DNA of 64,000 nucleotides from Vicia villosa (GCF_029867415.1 NW_026705294.1:372001-436000), one strand, 5' to 3'; counted from the stretch's first letter, positions 1-11,379 are shown. Numbers and translations: made by a program. The notes: generated from the sequence alone by a model not told the origin.

Positions 1-958
1 TCACTACTTTTCATTGATATAAGAGTTTGGTCTTTTGATTGGGTGATTTTCACTGCAAAACTAAATTATCATAACTATTGAAAAATCTTTATAAACGGTT
101 GTTTAATTTGTCTTGTATCTTTAATTCATTTCTAAATGTTCAAAATTTTGATTAATCTTTTCATCTTTATTTAAAAAACAAGAAATATAATACTACATAA
201 TTCCATTCTTGTCGAAGAGAACTGTGTGTAATCAAAATTTTAAATACCTCAAAATACATAGGAATCTGACAAGAAATCAAAATAGAAATATGGTTTCCGT
301 GGCACAAGTTTATATGAAACAACAAACTTCAACAAATGTCATATAAGTACAAGTATTAAATATATAGTAGATTTTTTAACTTTTGTTATTTTATAGCTAC
401 ATTTGGCATAATATCAAACAAAAAGAAAAGCAATTTTGGTGTGTCGATTTCTAACTCGGAATCCAATAAAAATCGTTCCACAAAATAATTCCAACAATCA
501 TATTGAAATTATACCATTAATATATTTTTATAAACTCACAATTTATTAAGTTATACTATTTGTAGTATTTTAATATTAAAATTCTATACACATATATGAT
601 ATATATTAATCTATAAAAAGTAATACTTTATTTTAGTATTAAACTTCTATACACAATTATATTTTATTAAAAATATCAATTGTAATAAATAATTTATTAT
701 AGCTTTTTTTCTAAAATTTATTAATTGAAAAATAAATTTAATAAAATAGATATTTTTAAATATATAAATAAATTCAAATTAATGAAATTTTTTATCATTT
801 TAAATATAAACGCAGTCATAAAACGAAAGAAAAAAATTATTTAAAAAAAAAACATGAAGTATGAAACAATGCTATAATAATTGTTCCCAAAAAATAGCAA
901 CATCAGTGCTATAAGTAAATCAACTGTAATTAGGGTTCAACTTTTTAGCTCCAAATTT
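1..958. other. AT-rich flank, former 5' region of the F-box gene
   Basis: No gene is visible here. The stretch is strongly AT-rich with stops in all frames. Because the copia element at 964-5453 carries target duplications, this DNA was directly upstream of the F-box coding region before insertion, so it probably holds that gene's old promoter and 5' UTR. No promoter element can be assigned with confidence. Confidence 0.5.
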
Positions 959-963
959 TCTAC

Positions 964-1163
964 TGAAGGTAACAGATCAAACTACTCTCTTCTGATATAT
1001 ATTGACTTGCAAAGGATTTGTTGCAAAAGTAAAAATTAGGTTACAAAGTGAGGGTCTTTATATAGACATAACATTTAATGATTAACTATTTCCTATGAAA
1101 GTTTGTCTGCCCTAGAGAATCTGTCTTTTGGCTTTCCAAGACTGCATTTAAATTTATCCAACA
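964..1163 (-). repeat. 3' LTR of copia-A
   Basis: This 200-bp direct repeat of 5234-5453 lacks a 21-bp stretch present in the other copy (near 1067) and has a few substitutions. The purine tract used for plus-strand priming lies next to it at about 1164-1176 (on the minus strand ATGGGGGAGTTT). Confidence 0.93.
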
Positions 1164-1178
1164 AAACTCCCCCATAAA

Positions 1179-4100
1179 TTAAATGCTCCTTCGGTCAATT
1201 AATCCCAGCATTATCTTGCCTCTGTCGAATATCTCCTTCGACAATGGTTTTGTGAAAATATCTGCAGCTTGATCCTTGCTTGCCACATGCTTCAGTTCGA
1301 CGCTTCCATTTTTCACATGTTCTCGAATGAAATGAAAACGTATGTCGATGTGTTTACTTCTTTCATGATTCACTGGATTCTTCGCCAGTTCGATTGCTGA
1401 TTTGTTGTCGACTTGTACTATGGTTGCATTTTCCTGCTTCTGCTCTAACACACATAACAATCTTCTAAGCCATATAGCATGGCATACACACCATGATGCA
1501 GCCACGTATTCTGCTTCGCATGTTGACAGTGTTACAATTGGTTGCTTCCTTGAGAGCCATGTGAAAGCAGTGTTTCCCATAAAGAATACATATCCTGATG
1601 TACTTTTTCGATCGTCTATATCTCCACACCAATCGCTGTTGGAGTAACCTGTTAGCTTGTAATCTTCTGCTTTTGAGTAAAACATTCCAAGTGACACAGT
1701 TCCTTGGATATAACGAAGAACTCTCTTCAAAGCTTTCCAGTGTGAGTGAACTGGTTCTTCCATAAATCGACTCAAGATTCCGACACTTAGAGAAAGATCT
1801 GGTCTAGTACATGTGAGATATCGAAGACTTCCGACCAAGCTTCGAAATTTGTTTGCTTCGACACGTTCCCCCCCATCAAATTTTGAAATCTTGGCTCCTG
1901 GCTCCATTGGTGTCGAGATTGGATTGCAACCTTCCATTTTGAACCTCTTCAGAATGTCCTTTGCATATTTTTCTTGTGAGACAAAAATTCCAGTTTCTTC
2001 TTGTCGAACTTCCAGACCAAGAAAGAAGCTCATTCGACCTAAGTCCGTCATTTCAAATTCTCGTGTCATTCGACCTTTGAATTCTTCGATCATTTGATCA
2101 CTGTTGCCCAGGAAAATCAAGTCGTCGACATAGAGTGCAACGAGCAGTATATCTCCTTTATACTTCTTTACATATAGGGCATGTTCATAAGGACATTGTT
2201 GGAAACCATTCTTTTTGAAGTAAGTATCAATACGTGTATTCCATGCACGAGGTGCCTGCTTTAATCCATAAAGTGCTTTCTTGAGTCTTAGCACTTTTCC
2301 TTCGCTTCCGTCTTTCATGTATCCTGGTGGTTGTTCGACATAGACTTCTTCTTCGAGCACACCATTCAAAAATGCTGATTTGACATCCATTTGAAATATT
2401 GGCCATTTGAGCTGAGCAGCTTGAGAAATCAGCAGTCGAATTGTCTCCATTCTTGCAACTGGTGCGAATACTTCGTCATAATCTATTCCTTCCTTCTGCC
2501 TGTATCCTTTTGCCACAAGTCGCGCCTTGTACCTTTCGACTTTTCCTTGAGCATTCATCTTTTTCTTAAACACCCACTTCACACTAATGGTTCGACTTCC
2601 TTTTGGTAACTCTGCTAGTTCCCAAGTTTTGTTGTGTTCGATAGCTTTAATTTCTTCGTCCATGGCATTCTTCCACTTCTCATCTCTCCATGCTTCTTCG
2701 AAACTAATGTTTTCAGAATCTGCCAGTAGACACACAAGATGTACTTCTTCTGTATTATCATACAACTCTTGCAAGCTTCTCATTCTGGGCTGTGAGGATT
2801 CGTCTTCACTGTCAGAGTATTCAAACCTTGGTAATTGATTTTGGGTTGTTGGTATACCGACTGAGGGTTCTTCAGTTTCGACTATGTCTTCTGTCGAATT
2901 GTTCCAGTCCCACCTACTTGCTTCATTCACTCGAACATCTCTACTTACTACCACCTTTTTGTTTATGGGATCGAATAACCTGTATCCTTTTGTTTTCTCA
3001 TCATACCCAATTAATATATATTTCTGACTCTTGTCTTCAAGCTTCGTTCTTCGTTGATCTGGTACATGTGCATAAGCAACACTACCAAATACTTTAAAAT
3101 GAGATACAGTCGGTTTCTGTCCACTCCACGCTTCTTGCGGTGTTCGATCTCCCAACTTTGAATGCGGACATCTATTTTGAACATAGATTGAACATTGCAC
3201 AGCTTCTGCCCAAAATTCCTTCGACATGTTCTTACTTTTGAGCATTGAACGAACCATGTCAAGGACTGTTCGATTTTTCCTTTCAGCAACCCCATTTTGT
3301 TGAGGTGAGTATGCTGCAGTTAGAAATCTCCTTATACCCTGCTCCTCGCAATACTTCATGAAAGTTGTCGAAGTATATTCTCCTCCTCTGTCAGAACAAA
3401 GTGCTTTGATGTGTCGATCAGTCGATTTTTCAACCATTACCTTGAACCCTTTGAATGCTTCGAATGCTTCAGATTTTTCTCTCAGGAAGTAGACCCAAGT
3501 CTTTCTTGAGAAATCATCGATGAAGGAAATGAAATACTTCTTGCCACTAAAGGATTCTGGAGTGATTGGTCCACAGATATCAGTGTGAATTAATTCAAGG
3601 ATGTGCTTAGCATGATATTCTGCCTTCTTTTGAAAAGAAGTTCTCGTCTGCTTGCCAAAAACACAATTTTCACAAAATTTTCCTTCAAACTCCATGTTAA
3701 GCAATCCATGTACCATGTTTCTTCCCGCTAATCTCTTTAACCCAGCATGATGTAAGTGACCAAAACGTAGATGCCACAGAGTTGCTTGGTCTTCAGTGTC
3801 GATTTTCAAACATTTTTCTCGAACGCTTCTCAGATTCAGCTTGTACATTCGATTCCTTCCCATCTCAACTTGAGCAATTTGGTGCCCTGATTTATCCTTC
3901 AAATGCAGTATTCGATCCTTCATAAATATCGAATATCCCTTCTCTGTAAGTTGCCCCAAACTTAGAATATTTGCTTTTAAATTTGGTACATAATAAACAT
4001 CTTGTATTTTTCCAGGTACGTTGTCTTTCTGCAAATAACAAATTGTTCCTTTGCCTTCGACCTTTACCTTCGATGCATCTCCAAAAGATACATGACCATC

Positions 4101-5042
4101 TTCAATTTTCTTTATTTCTTTGAATAGATGTTTGTGACCACACATATGATTACTTGCTCCTGAGTCAAGGTACCATATAGTGTCATCTTCTGTGTTTGTC
4201 TCCTTTTGGGTCATTAATAGGAATCCTTCGTTTGATTCTGTTTTTAGTGCGAAATTTGTTGTCTCTTCGACTTTCCTCCTAAATCGACAGTCTTTTGCAA
4301 GGTGTCCCCCTTTTCCACAATTGTAGCAACTGTATGAGTTGCAATCCTTCGCAAAATGTCCATGTTTATTGCATTTGTAGCATTCGATGTTGGAGTTCGA
4401 CCTGCCGCCTCTATGACCACGTCCTCGACCACGCCAATTTTGTTGACTTGCCTGTCCTCTTTCGAAATTGTTGTTCTGATAGCTTCGACCACCATTTCGA
4501 CCTCTATGACCACGTCCTCGACCACGCCAGTTTTGAGATAAAAGTGCCCTTTCATCTCTAGTGGATTCCTTTGCCTGTTCTGCATTATCAAGTGTCTCCT
4601 CCTTCTTTTGTATTTTGCGTTGTTCGTGTGCCTCAAGTGAACCAGCTACTTCTTCGACAGTGATTGTCGCAAGGTCCTTCGACTCCTCTATTGCACATAC
4701 TATATTTTCGAATTTTTCAGTCAAAGATCTTAAAATCTTTTCGACAACTCGAGCATCGGTCATTGCTTCTCCATTTCGTTTCAGTTGATTTACAACTGTT
4801 TGCACACGCGTGATGTAGTCCGACACGGGCTCCGTCTCCTTCATCTTCATCCTTTCTAATTCTCCTCGAAGAGTTTGCAAACGAACTTGCTTGACTCTAT
4901 TTGCTCCTCTGAACGCCGTCTCTAGTGTATCCCACGCTTGCTTCGAAGTAGTTGAACCAGCAATCTTCTCAAAACCAGATTCGTCTACTGCTCTAAACAA
5001 CATGTATAATGCCGTTTTGTCTTTCAACCGCGTCTCTTTCAA
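1179..5042 (-). CDS. copia-A gag-pol polyprotein (1287-codon open frame)
   Basis: The frame encodes the copia polyprotein that packages, cleaves, reverse-transcribes and integrates the element. Seen in order: gag of the UBN2 type; two CCHC zinc knuckles ([14 protein letters not shown] and [14 protein letters not shown], about residues 218-250); protease with DSGAS at about 290; integrase with the D-D-E residues ([14 protein letters not shown] near 550, NGVAERKN); reverse transcriptase with YVDDL near 970; RNase H with STCEAEY near 1174. The natural gag start is probably the ATG at 5216, a few bases past the primer site and 58 codons upstream in the same frame. An in-frame TAG at 5052-5054 (codon 55) separates that start from the open frame. 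No other lesion is visible. TTCGA-rich codon use gives the locus a distinctive look. Confidence 0.93.
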   Translation of the reverse strand: MKETRLKDKTALYMLFRAVDESGFEKIAGSTTSKQAWDTLETAFRGANRVKQVRLQTLRGELERMKMKETEPVSDYITRVQTVVNQLKRNGEAMTDARVVEKILRSLTEKFENIVCAIEESKDLATITVEEVAGSLEAHEQRKIQKKEETLDNAEQAKESTRDERALLSQNWRGRGRGHRGRNGGRSYQNNNFERGQASQQNWRGRGRGHRGGRSNSNIECYKCNKHGHFAKDCNSYSCYNCGKGGHLAKDCRFRRKVEETTNFALKTESNEGFLLMTQKETNTEDDTIWYLDSGASNHMCGHKHLFKEIKKIEDGHVSFGDASKVKVEGKGTICYLQKDNVPGKIQDVYYVPNLKANILSLGQLTEKGYSIFMKDRILHLKDKSGHQIAQVEMGRNRMYKLNLRSVREKCLKIDTEDQATLWHLRFGHLHHAGLKRLAGRNMVHGLLNMEFEGKFCENCVFGKQTRTSFQKKAEYHAKHILELIHTDICGPITPESFSGKKYFISFIDDFSRKTWVYFLREKSEAFEAFKGFKVMVEKSTDRHIKALCSDRGGEYTSTTFMKYCEEQGIRRFLTAAYSPQQNGVAERKNRTVLDMVRSMLKSKNMSKEFWAEAVQCSIYVQNRCPHSKLGDRTPQEAWSGQKPTVSHFKVFGSVAYAHVPDQRRTKLEDKSQKYILIGYDEKTKGYRLFDPINKKVVVSRDVRVNEASRWDWNNSTEDIVETEEPSVGIPTTQNQLPRFEYSDSEDESSQPRMRSLQELYDNTEEVHLVCLLADSENISFEEAWRDEKWKNAMDEEIKAIEHNKTWELAELPKGSRTISVKWVFKKKMNAQGKVERYKARLVAKGYRQKEGIDYDEVFAPVARMETIRLLISQAAQLKWPIFQMDVKSAFLNGVLEEEVYVEQPPGYMKDGSEGKVLRLKKALYGLKQAPRAWNTRIDTYFKKNGFQQCPYEHALYVKKYKGDILLVALYVDDLIFLGNSDQMIEEFKGRMTREFEMTDLGRMSFFLGLEVRQEETGIFVSQEKYAKDILKRFKMEGCNPISTPMEPGAKISKFDGGERVEANKFRSLVGSLRYLTCTRPDLSLSVGILSRFMEEPVHSHWKALKRVLRYIQGTVSLGMFYSKAEDYKLTGYSNSDWCGDIDDRKSTSGYVFFMGNTAFTWLSRKQPIVTLSTCEAEYVAASWCVCHAIWLRRLLCVLEQKQENATIVQVDNKSAIELAKNPVNHERSKHIDIRFHFIREHVKNGSVELKHVASKDQAADIFTKPLSKEIFDRGKIMLGLIDRRSI

Positions 5043-5216
5043 CGCCTTGTTCTAGGCTGCTGTATTTCCCGTCGTGGTTTCTGGTTCTTCAAACCCTTCT
5101 TCTACAACCTCCCACACATCTAACGATCCAAGCAGCGCCTTCATCTGGATGCTCCAGTTCTCATAGTTTGATTTTGACAGTTGCGGCAATGGCATCTGGT
5201 TCATCATGTTTGCCAT

Positions 5217-5233
5217 GCGCTCTGATACTAATT
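5217..5233 (-). promoter_or_regulatory. primer binding site of copia-A
   Basis: On the minus strand, directly after the 5' LTR, the sequence reads AATTAGTATCAGAGCGC. TATCAGAGC is the core of the plant copia primer site, complementary to the 3' end of initiator Met tRNA. The gag ATG follows at once (5216). Confidence 0.8.
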
Positions 5234-5453
5234 TGAAGGTAATAGATCAACTACTCTCTTCTGATATATATTGACTTGCAAAGGATTTGTTGCAAAAGTA
5301 AAAATTAGGTTACAAAGAGAGGGTCTTTATATAGAGACCAGGGAAACATAAATAGACATAACATTTAATGATTAACTATTTCCTATGAAAGTTTGTCTGC
5401 CCTAGAGAATCTGTCTTTTGGCTTTCCAAGACTGCATTTAAATTTATCCAACA
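5234..5453 (-). repeat. 5' LTR of copia-A
   Basis: This 220-bp LTR is the longer of the pair. For this minus-strand element it is the promoter-bearing LTR, and transcription from it runs away from the F-box gene. Its outer edge is 11 bases from the F-box ATG at 5465. Confidence 0.92.
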
Positions 5454-5464
5454 TCTACTCCCAC

Positions 5465-6579
5465 ATGAATCTCCTTACTTCTAACATGTCACTGTTGCGG
5501 GTATTCCTCCCGGAACAACTTGTTGCTGAAGTGCTTTCCTTTCTTCCTGTCAAAACACTCCTGCAACTGAGATGTGTCAGTAAGTCATGGAAATCACTCA
5601 TCTCCGATCCCACCTTTGTCAAACGACACCTTAATTGATCTGCACGGAATGCGGACCTCACACTTGTATCTTCTTCCTCGGGTGATTTATCCTTCACCGC
5701 TTTTCCTTTGTTGAAGAATCCTCCGATCACTATCAATCTTCCCAAGGATCCTCACCATCAATTGAATGATAAGGACTTCTTCTATATGGTTGGTTCCTGC
5801 AATGGTCTGCTCTGCTTATTATGTGATTCTTGGGCCAATGGTTATATGGAGTGGTATCTTCCTTTTTGGAATCCCGCCACGAGGACAATATCAGAAAAAT
5901 TAGGGTATTCTATTATGAGAACCTATGTTTCTATCGTAATTTGACATTTGGTTATGATGATTCATCAGACACTTATAAGGTGGCCTATTTCATTCCAAAT
6001 AGAAGAGAGGTTAGGGTTTTTAGTTTGGGCCATAATGTTTGGACAAATATTCAAAATTCTCCTCTGGATCATTATCACAGGATGTATGTTGTTAATTTGA
6101 GTGGTAGCTTGAATTGGTTGGCGATTCATGATTACACTGGTAAAGGGCCAATTATTTCACTTGATTTGAGGACAGAGACACATACACAGTTTCTACCCCC
6201 TCAGGGTTTTGACAAACGGCTAACTATTGAATCAAAACTAAGTGCGTTAAATGATTGTCTTTGTTTTTGTCATGATTTCAATCAAACTCATTTTATTATT
6301 TGGCAAATGAAGGAATTTGGAGTGGAAGACTCTTGGACTCAATTCCTTAAAATTAGTTATCCTAATAATCTTCTTCAAATAGATTTTCCATTTAATGAAA
6401 TCGACCATTGTTGGTTGCCATTACGCCTTTCAGAGAAGAATGATACACTATTATTGATGGACAAAATTCCAAGTCATATAATTCTGTATAATTGTAGAGA
6501 TAATAGATTTAAAGGAGTACAAATATTTTTGCAAGACGTTGCAAAGGATTACGTTGAAAGTTTGGTTTGGTATTGTTGA
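5465..6579 (+). pseudogene. F-box protein gene, interrupted (F-box/FBA or kelch-associated type)
   Basis: F-box proteins are the substrate-recognition subunits of SCF ubiquitin ligases. The F-box motif is clear right after the start (LPEQLVAEVLSFLPVK, then CVSKSWKSLI). Downstream are hallmarks of plant F-box-associated proteins: GSCNGLLCL, FWNPATRT, and FGYDDSSDTYKV. ATGs at 5465 and 5486 are in frame; the second (MSLLR) or the first may be native. Two lesions are seen: a TGA at 5636-5638, probably from an Arg codon, and a frameshift between about 5920 and 5944. The remaining frame is open to a TGA at 6577-6579. Total length is normal for the family. A copia element sits seven bases upstream of the first ATG and separates the gene from its promoter. 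The gene is very probably non-functional. Confidence 0.88.
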
Positions 6580-7943
6580 AAGTAAGTTTCTCTACAATGA
6601 TTGAGTTGTTTGAATTTGAGTTAATACATTTTTGCTATTGCTATATAACATGTGTGACCATTTTCTTATGATGACTTTGATTTGATTGTATTGATGAGTG
6701 ATTATGTATCGGTTAAAACAGTATGACATTGAATCTATTTTGCTCTTATATCTTTTATAACATAACACCCATTTTGTATTGCTTATGCCTAGATAGGAAG
6801 TTATTTGGTTCCAAATCAGATTTCTTCAACCAATTCTTATTTGGATTTTTTCTATATTTGGAGAAAAGATAACTTAAATATAGTCATATGCACACAATGT
6901 ATCTATTAGTTTGTCGGCTTCCAAAAGTATTACATTTCTAAGCTAGTGATATCGACAAATATGTGTGGCATGGTGGCTATGGTTGTTTTTCTAATCTTAA
7001 TGAGCTTAGGTTGCTTCTGTAGCAAGCTTGATGAAGCTAACAAGGCTTTCATGTCTTCAAAATCTTGTGTTCTATTGTATTATGCTTTTCATATAAAAAG
7101 AGAGTATGTTGTTCAGTCTTGATTTTGTTGAAAAATAACAGCTAAATAAGACCTAATATTTGTCAGTCTATAGTCATGAAACTATTTTGTAGTTGCAAGC
7201 TTATTTTGTAATATCTCTTGAGTTATGCTTTGTTGTTCTTTCCATTGTGGTCCTACTAACCTTATTTTGCATTTCTATATTATTTCTGTTCCATTTATAC
7301 TTCAACTCATCATGCTAATTGCTGCTTGTTTGCATGGCTAACAAATATCACTGAAAACATTCATTTAAACTTGAACTCCATCATTTTTTAAGTGATTGGT
7401 AGTTTATCCAATGGAATTCAAAATGAAGATCAAGTCTAATTCACACAAACAGTTTTTGTATTTAGAACAAACAACACAGCAGTTATTGGTTTAACTCAAT
7501 GGCAGGAATTGGTAGTGAAAAGGCTATTAAGAAACTAGCAATTTATTAAGATCTTTTTTTACTACGCATTTGATATGTTAATTTTCTATCATAATTCATG
7601 TATTTAGTTCTCATTGAGATCTCCATTTTTCCATTAGAGTCGACAATCTCTGACGTCTAGAATATTCTTGTTTGTGTCAATTCTTGTATTTATCAGTGTC
7701 CCTTTCATCATCCCCTTTTAAACTCAATATACTATGTAGAACCAATTAGGTGGAACCAATTAGAACATTTTCAATGGTGCAGACTATTTTTAGATACCCA
7801 TTATAAAACACATCATCTATAAGCAGCTCATCCAATTTTCATTAGTGCACTTCTACATAAGTCATATTAGGTCCCACAATTTTTTATATATATTAATACT
7901 TTATTCAACTAAAATGTTAAAAAAATAATAGTTGTTGCTGAAA
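6580..7943. other. intergenic, no gene seen
   Basis: This is AT-rich DNA after the F-box stop and probably includes the former 3' UTR. A good splice-donor-like AAGTAAGT follows the stop directly. No long frame, terminal repeat or RNA gene is supported. From about 7740 the sequence may be the left part of a small MITE that contains the next repeat block. Confidence 0.4.
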
Positions 7944-8273
7944 GACAATTCTGATTTTATTACTGTTTTATTCCAAGGAGACGTTGCAATGCGTTGCAAC
8001 GATTGATCAGGTTGACCAACTCCTGCAAGACAATTTTAATTTTATTATTATTTTATTTCAAGGAGACGTTACACTGCATTGCAACGGTTGACTAGGTTGG
8101 CCAACTCTAATGGCTGAAAAACAGAACAATATGTTTGCCATGTCGGAGGACTTTAGAAAAATCTCCCACTGCAACGGTTGATCAACGGTTGATCAGGTTG
8201 GCCAACTCCAATGGCCAAAAAACAGAACAATATGTTTGCCATGCCGGAGGACTTTAGAAAAATCTCCCATTGG
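7944..8273. repeat. tandem repeat block, two unit types
   Basis: Two adjacent copies of a unit of about 84 bp (7944-8027 and 8028-8112) share AAGGAGACGTT and GGTTGACCAACTC-type segments. They are followed by two copies of a second unit (8113-8213 and 8214-8273) that share ACAGAACAATATGTTTGCC and GGAGGACTTTAGAAAAATC. A short duplication of ACGGTTGATCA occurs at about 8175-8198. The block ends with CTCCCATTGGAGGCACTCTT, which resembles a MITE end. Confidence 0.75.
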
Positions 8274-8297
8274 AGGCACTCTTAGGTAAATCAAAGT

Positions 8298-8397
8298 ATT
8301 ATTTAAAACATTAAAAAGGTTGTGGGATGCATGTATTGTTTTGTTTCTTTTTGTTTAGTCATATGCATACATTTGCCTTTTAAGTAGAATAAAAGTA
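8298..8397. repeat. direct repeat, copy 1
   Basis: This stretch matches 8620-8722 at most positions (shared ATTATTTAAAACATTAAAAA, GGGATGCAT and TTTGTTTCTTTTTGTTT). The copies are about 320 bp apart. The origin is unknown; it may be a local duplication or the ends of a decayed element. Confidence 0.65.
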
Positions 8398-8619
8398 CGG
8401 AATTATAAAAAATAAATTAATAATTTAATTTACTATCTATTTAATTATGTTGAATTAATTAAGAATAATATTGAATTTTTTAAATTTTAATTTATTATTA
8501 TAAAAAAAATAGAACTAAACACAAATAATAATGTTTTATCTTTTATCATATATATTTAATAAAAATGAATTTATCATAGAAAAGATCTTTGTAAATATAA
8601 ATTAAATATAATTTATATA

Positions 8620-8722
8620 TATTATTTAAAACATTAAAAATGTTATGGGATGCATATATAGCTTTTGTTTCTTTTTGTTTGGTTATATAAGTACATTTTC
8701 TTTTTTAGTAAAATAAAAGTAG
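8620..8722. repeat. direct repeat, copy 2
   Basis: This is the partner of 8298-8397. It is immediately followed by the tRNA-like stretch at 8744-8800. Confidence 0.65.
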
Positions 8723-8743
8723 GAACTTGTAATAACAAAGTGT

Positions 8744-8800
8744 CCAAGATTTGAACACACGACAAGCTTGCAAAGGAAACATTTGTTCCGCTACGCCCCT
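8744..8800 (-). other. degenerate tRNA-like sequence (possible SINE remnant)
   Basis: On the minus strand there is an A-box-like GTAGCGGAACAAATG, then CTTTGCAAGCTTG, then a B-box-like GTGTTCAAATCTTGG at roughly tRNA spacing. The sequence does not fold as a canonical tRNA by inspection, so it is probably a tRNA-derived repeat. A similar arrangement occurs at 63267-63330. Confidence 0.35.
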
Positions 8801-9234
8801 GCTGAAACATATGGAGTAGACATTTAACAAGCATTGTTTTCTTTGGTTACTAGTAAAGGACTCATGCGTTCGCACGGGTCGCGCAAAATTGAAATAAATA
8901 TTAAATAGTTATAGTTAAAAAAATGTATATACAACACTACAAGAAATTTTCCCTATACCCACGGTCACTTAGAAAGGATTTACCTACGGGCACAAGTTAA
9001 CTGTCACTAAAACTCTATTTTATTTTATATTATTATTAATTGTTAATTATTATATTATATTATATTATATTATATTATTATATTTTAATAAACAAAAATA
9101 ACTGAGATTTTTTTTATCGCTTTTTCTTTTAGGGTTCAGAGTTTTCAATTCTCATTCTCAAAACAGATTTCAAAACTTTCAATCGATCCTATTTGAAGCA
9201 AATTTTGAAATCGATCCTGAAAACTCCAAACCTA

Positions 9235-9455
9235 GTCGAATCGCTCCTAGTCGAATCGCTCTCAATCGTTCAAATCGTTGCCAATCGTTGAATCGCTCTC
9301 AATCATTCAAATCGTTGTCAATCGTTGAATCGCTCTCAATCGTTAGAATCGTTGAATCGCTCGCAATCGTTCAAATCCTCAATCACTGAATTGCTCTCAA
9401 CCGTTCAAATCGTCAATCACTGAATCGCTCTCAATCGTTCTAATCGCTCCTAATA
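9235..9455 (+). repeat. minisatellite inside the CACTA element
   Basis: Variants of AATCGCTCTCAATCGTTCAA recur about seven times with a period between about 24 and 31 bp. It sits ahead of the first captured fragment and may derive from a captured 5' UTR or be an internal amplification. Confidence 0.75.
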
Positions 9456-9971
9456 GTGGAATCACTTCTCAGCCACTGTTTGTTTCAAGCACCGATTTCA
9501 GGTACTCAATAGAAAAAAATTATTTTCCTTTTCAATTCTTTGATTATATGAAATATTTATTTTCAGGTTCTTCTCTATCTCTTTCTCCATTTTTTTCTCT
9601 TTTTTTTTCATAACAATCTTCAAGTTTTTTAAGATTTTAAGCGGTTATTGTAATCTGTATGCTGTTAGATGGATTTTGGTTACTTTCTCATTATGAATTC
9701 TGAATTCTGAATACTCTTTACGGCAAGACGCCAAATCATATGAATCATTATTTTTTAGATTATTTTTTTACTTGAAAATGAAGGGGTTGGGAAATTGGGA
9801 AGTTGGATTATTGTTGTTGTTGATGATTGTTGCTGTTGATGATTGTTGCTGTTGCAGGTTGAGGTTTACGAATCAAGATCGAATTGTTGTTGTTACAACC
9901 GTTTTAAAACTCGCACTCCAAGTGTTCGACAAATTGCCCAACCAAGTTTATTTTCCTTTTTCTTATGAATT

Positions 9972-10316
9972 ATGGTGCTGAATTTGGTAGCTTTGGCAGA
10001 GAACATGGATGGTTCTCGTGCTGTATTAGAAGCTTCAGGTTTATCTTCGGTGGTTGAGATTTTGCAATCCGCAACTTCATGTGTTGAGAAGGAGTATTGT
10101 GTTTCCGTTTTGTTTTCACTGTGTGCTAATATTGATGGTGAGATTGTTAGTATTTTGGTGAAAGTTGGTTATGTGATTATGCCTTTTCTTTATGCTATTC
10201 TTATGGATGGTGTTCCTCCAGTGTAGAAAAGAAAGCAAGAAAACTTATTAATGTGTTACAAGAATTTGACGAGAATAAATCTTTGGGCACTTATTTTGCA
10301 TCAAAGATTACTTAAG
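9972..10316 (+). pseudogene. captured fragment of an ARM-repeat (U-box-like) gene
   Basis: The frame includes VALAENMDGSRAVLEASG, VVEILQSATSCVEKEYC and VSVLFSLCANIDGE, then a stop at about 10225 and, after a shift of frame, KLINVLQEFDE. Hydrophobic helices of this spacing are typical of armadillo repeats, and the text resembles C-terminal ARM repeats of plant U-box ubiquitin ligases. No U-box is present. The family call is from pattern memory; the ARM nature is firmer than the exact gene. Confidence 0.5.
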
Positions 10317-10725
10317 TCGAATTAGTTAGTTTGAAGCTTCTTCCATTTTCTCCTCCAGGTATTTAATTCTCCGAGCTAATTTCAATTGAATAACTTTCCT
10401 ATACTTAAATTTTGGGATAAAAAAAAATCTAAAATTAGTCGAAGTACTATTGCGTTTAGATAAATTTCATAAGGAAATCATTTGACCAGCTAGAGTGTTT
10501 GCTAGAATATGTATTTTTGTCCTATTTATAGTAGAATGCAAGATTAGCATTTAGAGTTATCCAGATCAAAATCAAAATGTGTGACATAATTACCTAATCT
10601 CGGTTCAAAATTGTTTAAAATTGATTTAATGTCTAGATTGTGCTAAAACCCAACACCGAAAAACTAAATACATTTCACATTTACTTATTCCATTTGTAGT
10701 CGAGTCTTGTGTTTTATTTTTCTTT

Positions 10726-10947
10726 ATGAATGAAGATGCAGATAATTTTGATGATGAAAGAGTATATGCTTTTGACGTTTCGGTCGACATTGAGGCCTTG
10801 CTTCCGCTAGTTAGAGAATCAGATGTAATGGGAGCAGAATTGTTTTCCTTGAGGCTGGTTTCTGTAGTCCTTTTATCTTCTCGAAGTAGGCTTTCCTGTT
10901 TTACACATAGCAGGAATATTCACAAGGTAAAGATGACAATGAAATAA
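10726..10947 (+). pseudogene. unrecognised short frame, possible captured fragment
   Basis: A 73-codon frame with an acidic start (NEDADNFDDERVYAF) followed by a hydrophobic stretch. It lies between the ARM fragment and the kinase exon, inside the CACTA element. I do not recognise it. Its composition is more protein-like than the surrounding DNA, which is the only reason to list it. Confidence 0.25.
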
Positions 10948-11304
10948 TAGACTTTTGTACCCTAATAGATTGTAAAAATATAGCAGGATTACCACCAATA
11001 TGCTGCTGAATTTTTCTGCCACATATATTCTTCTTCGATATTAAAATTATGAATCTTTTGGATGTCACATAAACACATTATACTAAGGAATTTATATGTT
11101 AACTTATATGTTAGGTGATACTTAAGTTAGGGAAGAAAAAGAAATGTCGTATATGAATTTCCTGTCCATGGCTGAATGAAAATGTTGTGTTTAAATAGTT
11201 TATTGAAAGAGGACAATATGTATTTAAATAGTTTAATACCCTTTCATTTTCATTTTATGTTTTGTGTTTGTGGTTGGATCATTGTTGAGATTTGTGTATT
11301 GCAG

Positions 11305-11379
11305 ATTGATGATCATGTCCAGAGAGAGATTATGAATCATAGATAGTTGAAGCATTATAATATTGTTAGATTTAAAGAG
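11305..11379 (+). pseudogene. captured exon of an SnRK2-type protein kinase
   Basis: Exactly 25 codons lie between an AG acceptor (GCAG at 11301-11304) and a GT donor (11380). The text reads IDDHVQREIMNHR, stop, LKHYNIVRFKE. This matches the conserved early kinase-domain exon of plant SnRK2/SAPK kinases, where IDENVQREIINHR is typical. The stop is an in-frame TAG at 11344-11346. No other SnRK2 exon is seen nearby, so a single exon with its splice borders was acquired. Confidence 0.72.

Larger units (their letters stand above)
964..5453 (-). mobile_element. Ty1/copia LTR retrotransposon, nearly intact (copia-A)
   Basis: The element is bounded by two LTRs that both start TGAAGG and end CCAACA on the plus strand, and it is flanked by a perfect 5-bp target duplication TCTAC (959-963 and 5454-5458). 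It lies on the minus strand. The primer binding site next to the right-hand LTR contains TATCAGAGC, the usual match to initiator Met tRNA. A purine-rich tract precedes the left-hand LTR. One long gag-pol frame fills the interior. The LTRs differ mainly by one 21-bp gap and a few single-base changes, which points to a recent insertion. Domain order PR-INT-RT-RNase H is that of Ty1/copia, and the protein resembles the Tnt1/Tork type. Confidence 0.96.

Noticed and set aside
5052..5054. Programmed stop readthrough in copia gag
   Set aside because: The stop lies within gag rather than at the gag-pol border, and the following bases do not form a known readthrough context.
1402..5236. Plus-strand frames across the copia-A element
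   Set aside because: They are antisense shadows of the long gag-pol frame and contain no recognisable domain.
5393..5464. Upstream ATG extending the F-box frame into the LTR
   Set aside because: The extra 24 codons are LTR sequence, and the F-box family starts close before the F-box; 5465 or 5486 is the natural start.
9235..9455. Regularly spaced repeats resembling a CRISPR array
   Set aside because: The units are imperfect, spacers are not unique and the DNA is a plant chromosome; it is a minisatellite.
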